Below, in pieces: positions 22,952 to 31,705 of a DNA stretch of 46,757 bases. A model generated the notes under the pieces. The model saw only the letters and a list, made by a program, of their open reading frames with translations. It made no database searches and was not told the origin of the DNA. The translations under genes were made by a program, and so were the position numbers. Position 1 is the stretch's first letter; each line of letters begins with the position of its first letter. The DNA is from DATFHX01 sp035247945. Lineage in GTDB: Bacteria > Patescibacteriota > Saccharimonadia > Saccharimonadales > Saccharimonadaceae. The stretch covers positions 1 to 46,757 of the forward strand of contig DATFHX010000030.1 in the NCBI GenBank assembly GCA_035247945.1, written 5' to 3'.

Positions 22952-23880
22952 TACTTTACTCCTGCATGTACGGTGAGTGTTTTTGATTTTGTATCGAGGG
23001 TTGCCATTGTACCGATCGGCACGGCGAGTGGACGTTCACCGTGGCCAAGCGGCAATCCTCCAAGTATAGGGACGTTAAAACGTGCGAGTCTGTCGCGGAG
23101 TACGTCAACTGCCGACCAACTTCCCTGCGTGGTTGCATCGCTCCCGCATTTGAAATATTGACCAACTGCAACTCCAACGATGCCTTTTAAATAGCCGGCA
23201 TTTTGTAGCATCGTTAGTTGTCGGTCAATAAAGCCAAGTCGTTTATCGACATCTTCGAGAAGGAGGATGGCTCCCTCGAAACGTGGCAGTGTCCAGCCTG
23301 CGGCTGTCCCCATCATATCTTGGTTGCCTCCGAGTAAGACACCCTTCGCTGCGCCAGCTGTGGTAAGGTGTGCGGTTGGCTCGTCTTCACGCGTTCTAAT
23401 AATAACTGGATCGGTGGTAAACACGGCATTTTTGAATGACCTTGATGTTTCGTTGCCAAAGCTCTCGTCCCAGACGGCGCTGTGAAGTGTCGGTATGCGG
23501 CACTGTTTCCATAGGGCGAGCTGGAGAATCGTTATTTCGCTAAACCCAACTAAGAGCTTTGGATCGCGTCGAATTGTGTCGAAATCTAGTCCGTCAACAA
23601 TCCGATACGCACCCTTCCCTCCTCTTGTTGTTATCACCGCCCGTACGGTTGGATCGCGAAACGCATCATTTAGGTCTCTGAGACGATCGGCATCTTTTCC
23701 GGCCATGTACCCATATTCATCGAAGACGTGCGCGCCAATTTCAACGATAAGCCCAAGATTTTCAAGGAATGTTTTTTGTTTAGCAACCCATTCATGTGTT
23801 GGTGTACTAGCGGGTGATACTAATCGAACTGTATCGCCGCGTTTTAGACGCGAGGGAATAAGCGCTCCCTTTTGAGTCAT
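22951..23880 (-). CDS. LD-carboxypeptidase / MccF-like serine peptidase (S66)
   Basis: 309 residues from ATG at 23880, which has AAGGAG 6-7 nt upstream; a GTG 45 nt earlier is an alternative. S66 motifs: GDTVRLVSPAS, AVITTRGGKGAYRIVDGLD, the nucleophile Ser in LLVGFSEITILQLAL, the catalytic Glu in LLLEDVDKR, and a terminal GHGERPLAVPIG with the His. The family either trims peptidoglycan tetrapeptides (LdcA) or detoxifies peptide-nucleotide antibiotics (MccF). A TGC-TACAAT box precedes it. First gene of a pair with the isochorismatase homologue. Confidence 0.88.
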   Translation of the reverse strand: MTQKGALIPSRLKRGDTVRLVSPASTPTHEWVAKQKTFLENLGLIVEIGAHVFDEYGYMAGKDADRLRDLNDAFRDPTVRAVITTRGGKGAYRIVDGLDFDTIRRDPKLLVGFSEITILQLALWKQCRIPTLHSAVWDESFGNETSRSFKNAVFTTDPVIIRTREDEPTAHLTTAGAAKGVLLGGNQDMMGTAAGWTLPRFEGAILLLEDVDKRLGFIDRQLTMLQNAGYLKGIVGVAVGQYFKCGSDATTQGSWSAVDVLRDRLARFNVPILGGLPLGHGERPLAVPIGTMATLDTKSKTLTVHAGVK

Positions 23881-24012
23881 TGGTATCTCCTTTTTTATTT
23901 TTCTCATAGCCTCTCTCAGACTCACTTCATTGTAGCATTAGCATAACGAGGCTCGTATCGTAGTTACTACAACGCGTGCGCTTTTATGCCCTCCTCTTAC
24001 CTCGTAGTATGC

Positions 24013-24037
24013 AAAACGCTGCTCGTGGCAGCGTTTT
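24013..24037 (-). terminator. Hairpin terminator of the ABC exporter operon
   Basis: AAAACGCTGC/GCAGCGTTTT with a 5-nt loop, T-rich on both strands, 30 nt beyond the permease stop. Confidence 0.85.
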
Positions 24038-24070
24038 ACGGTATCGAATTGTTTTTGCGTAACTCTTTTT

Positions 24071-25201
24071 CTATTCCCAGCGAAATACCCTAAAGGCAAT
24101 GAAGTAGATGACAATCATCCAAATGCCGATAAGGCCGAGTTGTGGGAGGATATCGATGAAATGCTTGCCTTCTGTAGCGATAAGGCGGATGCCATCAATG
24201 ATTGGTGTGAGAGGGAGAATTCCTGAGAGATTCTGAAGCCACTCTGGCATAATGTAGCGCGGGAAGAATGTTCCTGACAGGAACATCATCGGGAAGACGA
24301 CGATATTAGAGAGCGGTGCGGCTTGCCTCTCATTCTTTGCCCATCCACCAATCGCGAGTCCTATACCAAGGATGGTAATAATCCCGATAATGAGAAAGGC
24401 GGCTAGCTCGAAGTAATTCCCTACCACCTGGAGGTGGAAGACGAGTATTGCGACGATAAACATGACGGTGAGGCTTACAAGTCCTATTGTTGCTTGTCCA
24501 ATCATTGTTGAGAGGAAGTACTGCCAGACACGAAGTGGTGTGGTGCTAAGACGGCGTAGGATGCCCATCTTCTTAAGTTCTGGGAAGACGTTTACAGGCC
24601 CAAAGATACCCATACCGATAAGTGAGAAGCCAAGAAGGCCTGCAAACGTGTAGTCAAAGGCTGTAAGACTTTTTTCGCTGAGTTGTTCTGTCTTAACAGT
24701 GAATGGCATGTTTACATTGACGAACTGTGCGTTGATCTGTTTAAACTGTGCCTCAAGTACGCTTCCTAGTGCTTGGCCGGACTGTGCATTGTTCTGGGTG
24801 TATACAACTTCAGCTTGGCCACTTGGCGTCTTCTGACCTTCTTTTACCGCCCCGAAGTCCTTTGGAAGAACAATTGCAGCATCGAGCTCAGAGCGGCTCA
24901 TCTTATCCTTTGCCTTGTCGAGACTTGTGACCTCCTTGTTGACCTTAAGCACGGAGCTATCTTGGATATTCTTTGTGAATTCTTTTGCAAAAGAGGTGTC
25001 TGATTCGTTAATGACAGCTACCTTGAATGAGACGCTGTTGTTACCACTATTGAGACTTCCAAATACGAAGAGGAAGATGAGTGGGAAAATAACCCCGAAA
25101 AAGACAGCGAGACGATCGCGGAAGAACCGCTTCGTATTAATTTTTGCAAATACTCCTACGGTATAGAATGCGCGTTTAAGATCGGTTTTCTTATTGGCCA
25201 T
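24071..25201 (-). CDS. ABC-2 type transporter permease
   Basis: 376 residues from ATG at 25201, inside the end of the ATPase gene; AAGGAG lies 7 nt upstream. Architecture of ABC-2 exporters: first membrane helix (VFFGVIFPLIFLFVFGSL), an extracellular domain of about 150 residues, then five helices with the conserved PVNVFPELKKMGILRRLSTTPLR and FPMMFLSGTFFPRYIMPEWLQ. It forms an exporter for lipids, polymers or drugs with the upstream ATPase. Confidence 0.93.
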   Translation of the reverse strand: MANKKTDLKRAFYTVGVFAKINTKRFFRDRLAVFFGVIFPLIFLFVFGSLNSGNNSVSFKVAVINESDTSFAKEFTKNIQDSSVLKVNKEVTSLDKAKDKMSRSELDAAIVLPKDFGAVKEGQKTPSGQAEVVYTQNNAQSGQALGSVLEAQFKQINAQFVNVNMPFTVKTEQLSEKSLTAFDYTFAGLLGFSLIGMGIFGPVNVFPELKKMGILRRLSTTPLRVWQYFLSTMIGQATIGLVSLTVMFIVAILVFHLQVVGNYFELAAFLIIGIITILGIGLAIGGWAKNERQAAPLSNIVVFPMMFLSGTFFPRYIMPEWLQNLSGILPLTPIIDGIRLIATEGKHFIDILPQLGLIGIWMIVIYFIAFRVFRWE

Positions 25202-25952
25202 CTCGAAGCTCCTTGCCAGTGAGGTCGATGAATACATCTTCTAGGTTTGCCTGTTCGACGTGCTGCTTCTTTTTGAAGCCGCGATCGAGCAGTTGCTTAA
25301 TAAGGTTCTTTGGGGTGTCGATGGCGACAATCTTGCCATTGTCCATGACAGCAATGCGGTCGCAGAGAATTTCTGCTTCGTCCATGTAGTGAGTTGTCAT
25401 GATGACGCTGATGCCTTTGTCGCGGACTTTTTCGATAAGATCCCAAAGGTGGCGACGCGCTTGAGGGTCAAGTCCAGTAGTTGGCTCGTCGAGGAAGAAT
25501 ACTTTTGGCCCGTGAACGAGTGCCGCGGTAATGCTAAGGCGCTGTTTCTGGCCGCCCGAGAGGTCTTCGACATAGTTGTTTGCCTTCTCTTCAAGCTCGA
25601 CATCGCGGAGGAAGTCCATTGGATCAACCTTCTCGCCGTATGCGGCAGAAAAGAGTTCAATGACTTCTGTTAGTTTTGTCTTATCCTGGAAGGCTGGCGT
25701 CTGGGGCTGCACGCCAATGAGATATTTGATCTCCTGCGGGTCCTTTGCAACATCGATGCCATCGATAATAACGCTGCCCGAGTCGATCTCGCGGAGTGTT
25801 TCCATCATTTCGAGTGTGGTCGTTTTACCGGCCCCGTTTGGTCCTAGGATGCCGAAAATTTCCCCTTTTTTGACGGTAAAACTAATTCCGTCGACTGCCT
25901 GCTTATCGCCGTAGCGCTTTTTCAGGTCTTTTACTTCTACCATTGCTTTCAT
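25191..25952 (-). CDS. ABC-2 exporter ATP-binding protein
   Basis: 253 residues. Walker A GPNGAGKTTT, Q-loop GVQPQTPAF, signature LSGGQKQRL, Walker B VFFLDEPTTGLDP and the H-loop MTTHYMDEAE are all present. It powers the permease whose gene overlaps its 3-prime end by 11 nt. A TGA-TATGAT box ends 6 nt before the first ATG (no SD): leaderless. A second ATG three codons later is possible. Confidence 0.95.
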   Translation of the reverse strand: MKAMVEVKDLKKRYGDKQAVDGISFTVKKGEIFGILGPNGAGKTTTLEMMETLREIDSGSVIIDGIDVAKDPQEIKYLIGVQPQTPAFQDKTKLTEVIELFSAAYGEKVDPMDFLRDVELEEKANNYVEDLSGGQKQRLSITAALVHGPKVFFLDEPTTGLDPQARRHLWDLIEKVRDKGISVIMTTHYMDEAEILCDRIAVMDNGKIVAIDTPKNLIKQLLDRGFKKKQHVEQANLEDVFIDLTGKELRDGQ

Positions 25953-26024
25953 TCGATAATCATATCACATTTTATAGGGATAAACAGTAGCTTAATAGGG
26001 GTTAAAGTGGTACTTTGAGCGAGG

Positions 26025-26717
26025 CTAAAGCATCTGCGTCGGTACATATGGCTTATCGCCAAGCATCTCTAGGGAGTATGGACCAAATTGTGTTCGATGA
26101 AGATAGGTTACGGTATAGCCGAGTGCGGCAAATGTGCGTCTGATTTGGCGATTGCGACCTTCGTTCATGCTTGCTTCATAGGTTGGGGTGTCATCAAGGC
26201 GGCTGACGAGGAATTTACTTATACCATCATCAAGCTGCACGCCAAAGTCGCTGATCATTTGCTGGTGAAGTGGCTCGAGCGGATGGTCAAGTCGTACATG
26301 GTAAACCTTGTTCTTACGAAATTTTGGATGCGTCATGCGAAAGGCAAAGTCCCCGTCGTTAGAGAGGAGGAGGAGTCCTGAGCTGTCTTTATCGAGCCGG
26401 CCAACTGGTTTGAATGCTCGGTACGCTTCGGGGAGCAAGTCGTAGATCGTTGGATTGTCCCCTTGCGCTTTGCGCGAGCAGACATAGCCGACAGGTTTAT
26501 TGAAAAGAATGTAGGTATGTTTTGCTGAAGCGTCGAGTGGCTTACCATTGACTGCTATAGTGTCACCTTCATTAAAACGGGCACCGAGCGTTGCTCGCTG
26601 ACCGTTGATAGTAACATGGCCCTTTTCTATTAACTCGTCAGCTTCACGACGAGAAACGCCAATGTGAAGTGCGAGGTGTTTATTGAGCCGTTGATTTTGA
26701 GAGGTGTCTTCTGACAT
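26025..26717 (-). CDS. RsuA/RluB/RluF-family rRNA pseudouridine synthase
   Basis: 230 residues: an N-terminal S4 RNA-binding domain (LNKHLALHIGVSRREADELI...GHVTINGQRA) and the catalytic domain with NKPVGYVCS and the nucleophile Asp in KPVGRLDKDSSGLLLLSNDG. It isomerises uridine in rRNA. Whether 16S or 23S is the target cannot be decided. A TGC-TATAAT box lies 9 nt before ATG, within the end of the upstream response-regulator gene region. Confidence 0.93.
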   Translation of the reverse strand: MSEDTSQNQRLNKHLALHIGVSRREADELIEKGHVTINGQRATLGARFNEGDTIAVNGKPLDASAKHTYILFNKPVGYVCSRKAQGDNPTIYDLLPEAYRAFKPVGRLDKDSSGLLLLSNDGDFAFRMTHPKFRKNKVYHVRLDHPLEPLHQQMISDFGVQLDDGISKFLVSRLDDTPTYEASMNEGRNRQIRRTFAALGYTVTYLHRTQFGPYSLEMLGDKPYVPTQML

Positions 26718-26735
26718 TGCTCTATGATTATAGCA

Positions 26736-27761
26736 TTACTGCTGAGTAGGCGGCTGCGGACCTTGGTGGAAGGGGTTAGGGATTGCACCAGACTGGCGTG
26801 GCGTTTCTTCAAAAGAGAGTGTTGATTCGGGCGCGTCTGCAGGGTCACTCACTGGCGGAGTCGCTGGTTGGCTTGGCGTGAATGGAGCAGTTGGTGGCGT
26901 AGGCTGTGTAAATTGAGGTGTAGGAGAGGTTTTTGGGGCCTCAGACACTGCAGGTTGCTGCTGTGGGGTGAATGGACTTGAAGACGACGTCTGCGCTGAA
27001 GAGGCTGATGGTGCTGGCGATGGAGTTGAGCTTGGTGCTGGACCTTGCATCGGTGCGCTAAAAGAGTCTTCGTTTAGCTCTTTCTCCATAAGGCTGCCAA
27101 TATCCTTAGATGAGGTTGGTTGAGAGATGGGGTGTATAACACGCTCACCGAGACCTGCGGGTCGCGGCGTTGAGAATGGTGCTGTTGGCTGAGGAAGTGT
27201 ACTTGGCTGTGGCGCTGCTGGTGCTGGCGTCGGTGCCTGCGCTGCAGCGGAAGCCTGAGGTGTAGGTGCTGCTGGCTGTGGGGTACTTACCATTGGACGA
27301 GGTGGAACTGCAGGAGCAGCGGGTCGTGTTGCTGCTGGAGCTGCAGGGCGACTTGTGTTAAACATCTGTGCTGGTGTTTGACGAGCAGTTGGGGCGTCGC
27401 CGAGCACATCGTGAACCGTTCGAACGACATCTTCAATACCTACCTGCGACTTAACGAGGTAACGATCTGCGCCAAGTGCCTCTCCTCGGGCACGTTGATC
27501 CTCGCTGGAGAGAGCGGTCATCATGATTACTTTGATGTCTTTTGTTTCTGTGGTTGAACGAAGGATATCGAGCATATCGAATCCGCTAATCTTTGGCATC
27601 ATAACGTCGCTCACGATAAGTTGAGGGCGCTCTTTGATAGCCATGGCAAGTGCTTCTTCCCCGTCACCTGCTGATACTATGTCATAGCCTTCGGCGAGAA
27701 GACGAACGCCGTAGATTTCTCGTAGGCTTTTGTCGTCTTCAACAAGTAATATTTTGGTCAT
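26736..27761 (-). CDS. Response regulator with long disordered Pro/Ala/Thr tail
   Basis: 341 residues from ATG at 27761 (GGAGGT 5 nt upstream). The receiver domain (residues 1-120) has the acidic pair EDD, phospho-acceptor Asp 52 in LIVSDVMMP, MMTALSS and the conserved Lys in YLVKSQVG. There is no DNA-binding domain. The remaining 220 residues are low-complexity Pro, Ala, Thr, Ser and Gln, interrupted by one ordered-looking segment (SSKDIGSLMEKELNEDSFSA). It is the partner of the sensor kinase gene 51 nt upstream, whose tail has the same composition. Confidence 0.88.
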   Translation of the reverse strand: MTKILLVEDDKSLREIYGVRLLAEGYDIVSAGDGEEALAMAIKERPQLIVSDVMMPKISGFDMLDILRSTTETKDIKVIMMTALSSEDQRARGEALGADRYLVKSQVGIEDVVRTVHDVLGDAPTARQTPAQMFNTSRPAAPAATRPAAPAVPPRPMVSTPQPAAPTPQASAAAQAPTPAPAAPQPSTLPQPTAPFSTPRPAGLGERVIHPISQPTSSKDIGSLMEKELNEDSFSAPMQGPAPSSTPSPAPSASSAQTSSSSPFTPQQQPAVSEAPKTSPTPQFTQPTPPTAPFTPSQPATPPVSDPADAPESTLSFEETPRQSGAIPNPFHQGPQPPTQQ

Positions 27762-27812
27762 AATACCTCCTATTGTACGCAAAGCCTATTGAAAATGCTA
27801 TAGCGCTTATGC

Positions 27813-30116
27813 TTAATTTTCCCGTCGAGGAGGTACGGGGACGCCACTTGGTCGACTGGTGACATATTGATCAGGGTGCTGCTCAATGCTTGTAAGCGGA
27901 GTATTTGGACGTGCTGTTCCTGGAGCAGCGGGTCGATAGTACGGTGCTTCAGGGCCCACTGAAATAGGTGCTGGCGCTGGTTGAGGTGCAACCTGCTGCA
28001 CGGGCGAAGTGGTCTGCCCGACTGGAGATTGAGTGGTTTCTAGAGGTGTCGAAGGTGGCGTGACTTGCTGATTAATAGATTGAAGCTGCCTTGCGATTGT
28101 GTCGGCTGGCGCATTTGTATAGGTAGCGTCCGCCGCCTGGACGGGTTGCGGTGTGGTTGGTTGGATCGGTGTGTACGTTGGTACGGATGTAGGGGTTGGC
28201 TGGGTTGATTGCGAGACGCTATGCACGACAGGCTGTGGTGTGGCTATAGAGGGCGTGGAAGGAGTCTCCTTGACAGGAAGAATTGGCTGTTCAATCGTTG
28301 CCTTCCCTATCTCGGGTGTGGCTGAGGGTGCGGAGGATTCAATGAGCCGCATTGCTTCTTCGTGGTCGATACGAGGAATCTCAAGGTAGAATGTGCTGCC
28401 TCGTTGATATTCACTCTCAACCCAAATGCGACCGCTCATAGCCTCGGCAAGACGTCGACTGAGATACAGCCCTAGGCCGGTACCCCCAATTTCTCTCGTA
28501 TCACTATTATCGACCCGGTAAAACTTTTGGAATAAATGTCCCTGATCTTCTTTAGGAATGCCAATACCGGTGTCCGAGACACTCACGACAACATGATCGT
28601 TATCTCCTGTGACATCGATGACGACATCACCCTTCGGGGTGTATTTAATGGCGTTTTCGACGAGATTAGAGAGTATTTCGCGGAGATGATCGTTATCGAC
28701 ATTCGCATAGTAGACAGGACTCAGGCGGCGTTCCCCACCCTCTTGCGTTCCAGTGTCGTCTGGCTGAGGTTTATAGAGGACGTGGAGCCCTTTCTGATCG
28801 GCCTGTGGCTTTAGCCCTTGCACAATGTCATGGGTGAACTCGACGACGTCGACCACTTTAGGGTTGTTTGCCATTCGTCCATCGTCAGCTTTGGTGACGT
28901 CGAGAAGATCTTGGAATAGCCGACCAAGGTGTTGAGCAGATTCATGAGCCTTGGTGATAAAGTCACGTGCCTTCTCGTCAATTTGTGCGGTATTTGGATT
29001 CAGAGCAAGCCCAAGATACCCTTCAATAGAGGCAACTGGTGTGCGCATCTCATGACTCGCCGTACTAATGAACTCAGCCTGCTCGCGTTCCTCTGCTTTT
29101 TCGCTAGTAATGTCACGGAAAACAATAATGACACCTGCGCCCATTTGACCAATCGGTGAAACGACGAGGGCGATTTGCTTCTTCTTCCCTGTACTGGTGA
29201 GGAGGACAAGATCGCTATTAGTTACCTCTTTATTTGTTGCAAGAACCTGTGTAATTGGATCGTTAGCGGGCGTAAGTTCAGCGTCGTTTTTGGTAACCAG
29301 TTTTAAGACGGATTTGTAATCAAGAGACAGTGCATCCTGTCTTCCCCAGCCTATGATCTGTTGGGCTGCCGGATTAATGAGCTGGATGACGCCTTTACCA
29401 TCAAGTGCGATAACACCGTCTGCAATGGCATTAATGACAACCTCGGATTTGCTCGCAACCTCGCTGAGCTCAGTAGCAAGTTCGCGGTATGCAGTCTGTG
29501 TTCCCTCTTCGCGGGATGATTTCTCGTGCCAAATGAAATAGCTAATGCCGAGCGGTAAGAACCCGGCGAGGAGCGCAGCGACAATGGTATTAGAACCAAG
29601 TACGCCACCTGTTAGTTGGAGGATGAGAAATGCGAGTACTGCAATTGAGAGTGGAGCAACCCCATATAGCCCAAAGACGCCAGCAAATACTGAGACGATC
29701 ATCCAAAGTGCGAGAAATGGTGACGACGCCCCCCCTGTTGTGAGGATGAGAAGTGATGAGGTTGCACAGAGGATAATAAAGGCTGCGTATGAACCCCAAA
29801 AAACATACTTTTTCGGCGCCCACAGATAAGAAATGAAGCTGATAGTAAGCGTTATCCCTGCAGAAATTGCAGCACTGTGCGGTACGAGAAGTGATGAACT
29901 AATGCTCGAGACATCAGCAAAATACGCCCAAAAATAGAGAGCGAGTATGACTATGGAAACAGCCATGATCGCCTCACAGATACGGCGATGCCAAAAGCGT
30001 GTCAGATTACGTGGTTTGATAGCGCCCCCTATTTGATAGCGATACTTCTTATGGATAGTATGTCGTAAATATGCGATTGATGCAAGACTGAGAAGTACGT
30101 ATAATCTGGAAGGCAA
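27813..30116 (-). CDS. Membrane sensor histidine kinase with disordered C-terminal tail
   Basis: 767 residues if TTG at 30116 is used; the N-terminal 50 residues are uncertain and an ATG at 29966 is an alternative. About six membrane helices (roughly residues 48-200), a PAS domain (VINAIADGVIALDGKGVIQLINPAAQQIIGW), HisKA with FISTASHEMRTPVASIEGYLG, and HATPase with NLVENAIKYTP, VSDTGIGIP and GTGLGLYLSRRL. After the kinase comes a tail of about 190 residues rich in Pro, Thr, Gln and Ser. It phosphorylates the adjacent response regulator. Signal unknown. Confidence 0.92.
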   Translation of the reverse strand: MPSRLYVLLSLASIAYLRHTIHKKYRYQIGGAIKPRNLTRFWHRRICEAIMAVSIVILALYFWAYFADVSSISSSLLVPHSAAISAGITLTISFISYLWAPKKYVFWGSYAAFIILCATSSLLILTTGGASSPFLALWMIVSVFAGVFGLYGVAPLSIAVLAFLILQLTGGVLGSNTIVAALLAGFLPLGISYFIWHEKSSREEGTQTAYRELATELSEVASKSEVVINAIADGVIALDGKGVIQLINPAAQQIIGWGRQDALSLDYKSVLKLVTKNDAELTPANDPITQVLATNKEVTNSDLVLLTSTGKKKQIALVVSPIGQMGAGVIIVFRDITSEKAEEREQAEFISTASHEMRTPVASIEGYLGLALNPNTAQIDEKARDFITKAHESAQHLGRLFQDLLDVTKADDGRMANNPKVVDVVEFTHDIVQGLKPQADQKGLHVLYKPQPDDTGTQEGGERRLSPVYYANVDNDHLREILSNLVENAIKYTPKGDVVIDVTGDNDHVVVSVSDTGIGIPKEDQGHLFQKFYRVDNSDTREIGGTGLGLYLSRRLAEAMSGRIWVESEYQRGSTFYLEIPRIDHEEAMRLIESSAPSATPEIGKATIEQPILPVKETPSTPSIATPQPVVHSVSQSTQPTPTSVPTYTPIQPTTPQPVQAADATYTNAPADTIARQLQSINQQVTPPSTPLETTQSPVGQTTSPVQQVAPQPAPAPISVGPEAPYYRPAAPGTARPNTPLTSIEQHPDQYVTSRPSGVPVPPRREN
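30077..30105 (+). promoter_or_regulatory. Promoter of gene 30141
   Basis: TTGATG (30077-30082), 17-nt spacer, TATAAT (30100-30105). It lies within the 5-prime end of the divergent histidine kinase frame, which argues for a downstream kinase start. Confidence 0.6.
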
Positions 30117-30140
30117 TCAACGAACCCTGAGGAGGGTGCC

Positions 30141-30383
30141 ATGAGGGAAACGACACCGGCGAGGATCATCGACGGACGCCGTACATATAGCTATGAAGGT
30201 GCGACGGCAGGAGAACTTGACCGCGTGGAGATGGCGGTCAAGGCTATTCCGGGTGTTATTTCTGTCGATGGACAGATTGAAACGTCGACGGGTCGTGCTG
30301 AGATTCGCCTTTCGCTTGCGGCTGATGTTCGGCCGAGTGATTGGCATAGCATCGACCGGCAGGTAGCTGCGATTGTCGGTTGA
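30141..30383 (+). CDS. Small GC-rich ORFan with ferredoxin-like pattern
   Basis: 80 residues from ATG with GAGGAGGG upstream. Predicted order is beta-alpha-beta-beta-alpha (TYSYEG, ELDRVEMAVKAIPGV, ISVDGQIET, AEIRLSLAAD, DWHSIDRQVAAIV), as in small ferredoxin-like or BON-like folds; no family confirmed. Cassette class with its own promoter and terminator. Confidence 0.65.
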   Translation: MRETTPARIIDGRRTYSYEGATAGELDRVEMAVKAIPGVISVDGQIETSTGRAEIRLSLAADVRPSDWHSIDRQVAAIVG

Positions 30384-30402
30384 CCTGCGTTGATCTGACG
30401 CG

Positions 30403-30451
30403 AGCTAGGTGAGGCGATCGAATTTCGACGCTTCACCTAGCTCAATTTTTG
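30403..30451 (+). terminator. Intrinsic terminator
   Basis: GAGCTAGGTGAGGCG pairs with CGCTTCACCTAGCTC (one G-U), followed by AATTTTT. Confidence 0.9.
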
Positions 30452-30472
30452 ATAAGTACTTTGTAGGATTGA

Positions 30473-30501
30473 TACCCCGCGGAACTTTTCCGCGGGGTAT
30501 T
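30473..30501 (-). terminator. Intrinsic terminator of the Nudix gene
   Basis: ATACCCCGCGGAA/TTCCGCGGGGTAT, 13-bp perfect stem with loop CTT, downstream of the stop at 30520. Confidence 0.9.
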
Positions 30502-30519
30502 GTTTGCATACCACTCCGA

Positions 30520-31140
30520 CTACTGCGCCTTTCGGAGCGCCCAGTTGCAGGCCATCTCGATGAGACGTCGGTTGTCGGGGACGCGGATCATGTACGGGAA
30601 GCCGTCGAGCTTCCGCCCGTCGAGCGCTTCGCGGAGGATATCCTCCGCAGATCGCCATATGACGCGCTCGACCTTACCCGGTTCGAGCTTGCATGTGTCC
30701 GGGTTGATGCCCGGAAGAACAAGCCCCCAGTTGCAGTCGACGGTCCTGTGCTGCCAGCCATGGCCTGACGGCATATCAGTACGAGTAGTGCCGAGGAAGT
30801 CCGCGTTGGACCCCTCGAACAGCTTCTCTGTGAGTGGGTAGCCGATCTCCTCAGGAAACTCCATGATGAGTGTCCGTGCAGAGCGGACTTGGATGCTGGC
30901 ACCGAGTCGTGCGATTCCGGCCGGGACATGTCCCGCCCCACCTGTCGGATCCCACGTATTTGGGGAGATGACGCAGTCGGGACCGCGCAGCTGGCATAGC
31001 ATGTTGCCCTTGCCGTCGGTTACGAAGCCGTGCGCACCGAGATGTAAGTCGCCGTTCTGGTGAATGAGGTGCTTCGGCTTGATTTCACCCGTAGGATTAC
31101 CCCTTTCGTCGATGACTTCGAGCAGTTCTTCCGTACCCAC
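30520..31140 (-). CDS. Nudix-like hydrolase (IPP-isomerase/MutT type), GC-rich
   Basis: 206 residues from GTG at 31140, chosen for the AGGAGG 5 nt upstream. The start ELLEVIDERGNPTGEIKPKHLIHQNGDLHLGAHGFVTD and NMLCQLRG are typical of Nudix proteins that open with the IPP-isomerase-like strand. The Nudix box is partly degenerate: GGAGHVPAG...RTLIMEFPEEIGY keeps the E and EE-G positions but the spacing is longer than GX5EX7REUXEEXG. Activity is therefore uncertain. GC-rich, leader hairpin upstream, own terminator. Confidence 0.7.
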   Translation of the reverse strand: MGTEELLEVIDERGNPTGEIKPKHLIHQNGDLHLGAHGFVTDGKGNMLCQLRGPDCVISPNTWDPTGGAGHVPAGIARLGASIQVRSARTLIMEFPEEIGYPLTEKLFEGSNADFLGTTRTDMPSGHGWQHRTVDCNWGLVLPGINPDTCKLEPGKVERVIWRSAEDILREALDGRKLDGFPYMIRVPDNRRLIEMACNWALRKAQ

Positions 31141-31160
31141 AGATCCTCCTGGAATGCATA

Positions 31161-31181
31161 AGGACACCCGATTGGTGTCCT
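31161..31181 (-). other. Leader hairpin of the Nudix gene
   Basis: AGGACACC/GGTGTCCT perfect 8-bp stem with loop CGATT, about 20 nt upstream of the GTG start. It may influence mRNA stability or translation. Confidence 0.5.
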
Positions 31182-31279
31182 CGAGGGTAAAATCAACCTA
31201 CTTTTATAAGCCGACTCTACAAAATTGATTCTATAAGAAAAGACACGGCACTACAACAGTAATAGAGCGTGTATTGAAT

Positions 31280-31332
31280 GGGTGAGAAGATATTTTATTG
31301 AAGATCATCCTTGAGCAACTATCTTCTCGCCC
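31280..31332. other. Long hairpin in the Nudix-tRNA spacer
   Basis: GGGTGAGAAGATA and TATCTTCTCGCCC form a 13-bp stem (one G-U) around a 27-nt loop. No U-run follows. Function unclear; it sits just upstream of the tRNA promoter. Confidence 0.4.
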
Positions 31333-31333
31333 C

Positions 31334-31362
31334 TGGACAATGTGGTCATTTCTTGATAGAAT
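31334..31362 (+). promoter_or_regulatory. Promoter of tRNA-Glu
   Basis: TGGACA (31334-31339), 17-nt spacer, TAGAAT (31357-31362), ending 11 nt before the mature tRNA 5-prime end. Confidence 0.7.
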
Positions 31363-31373
31363 ATGCGAGTAAT

Positions 31374-31448
31374 GGCCTCATCGTCTAACGGTTAGGACAC
31401 CAGGTTCTCATCCTGGCAATCGGGGTTCGATTCCCCGTGAGGTCACCA
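31374..31448 (+). tRNA. tRNA-Glu (anticodon CTC)
   Basis: Cloverleaf visible: acceptor GGCCTCA/TGAGGTC (one G-U), D-arm, anticodon stem CCAGG/CCTGG with loop TTCTCAT giving anticodon CTC, T-arm CGGGG-TTCGATT-CCCCG. CCA is encoded. Confidence 0.95.
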
Positions 31449-31464
31449 TGATATTATCCAGGTT

Positions 31465-31500
31465 AAAAGAGTTCCACTATTTATCAGTGGAACTCTTTTT
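31465..31500 (+). terminator. Terminator after tRNA-Glu
   Basis: AAAAGAGTTCCACT/AGTGGAACTCTTTT with a 7-nt loop and a T tail. Confidence 0.9.
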
Positions 31501-31705
31501 CTGTTGGCTGCCCTTGTAGGAATGAGTTCGATTCCTCTACGGGCTATGAAAATGTTGAAGAAGTTGAAGTTAGAGGGTTCCTAGCGGAACTTGGAAGACG
31601 CAGAATAGTCTGAAGTGAATGATGGGCCGAGTAGGATAAATGTCACCCCACCAAATTTGATAATCTGCGTTGACCAGAACACCATTTTTTGTTAAAACTG
31701 GTGTA

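Noticed and set aside
27150..28330. Low-complexity runs in the two-component genes considered as DNA repeats or frameshift regions
   Set aside because: Both frames stay open and the Pro/Thr/Gln composition is coherent across the stop codons, so they are protein tails, not repeat insertions.
31505..31547. tRNA-like 3-prime fragment (GTTCGATTCC) after tRNA-Glu, as a possible attachment-site duplication
   Set aside because: Only about 10 nt match the tRNA T-arm and the flanking stems do not fit a tRNA; no integrase gene is adjacent.
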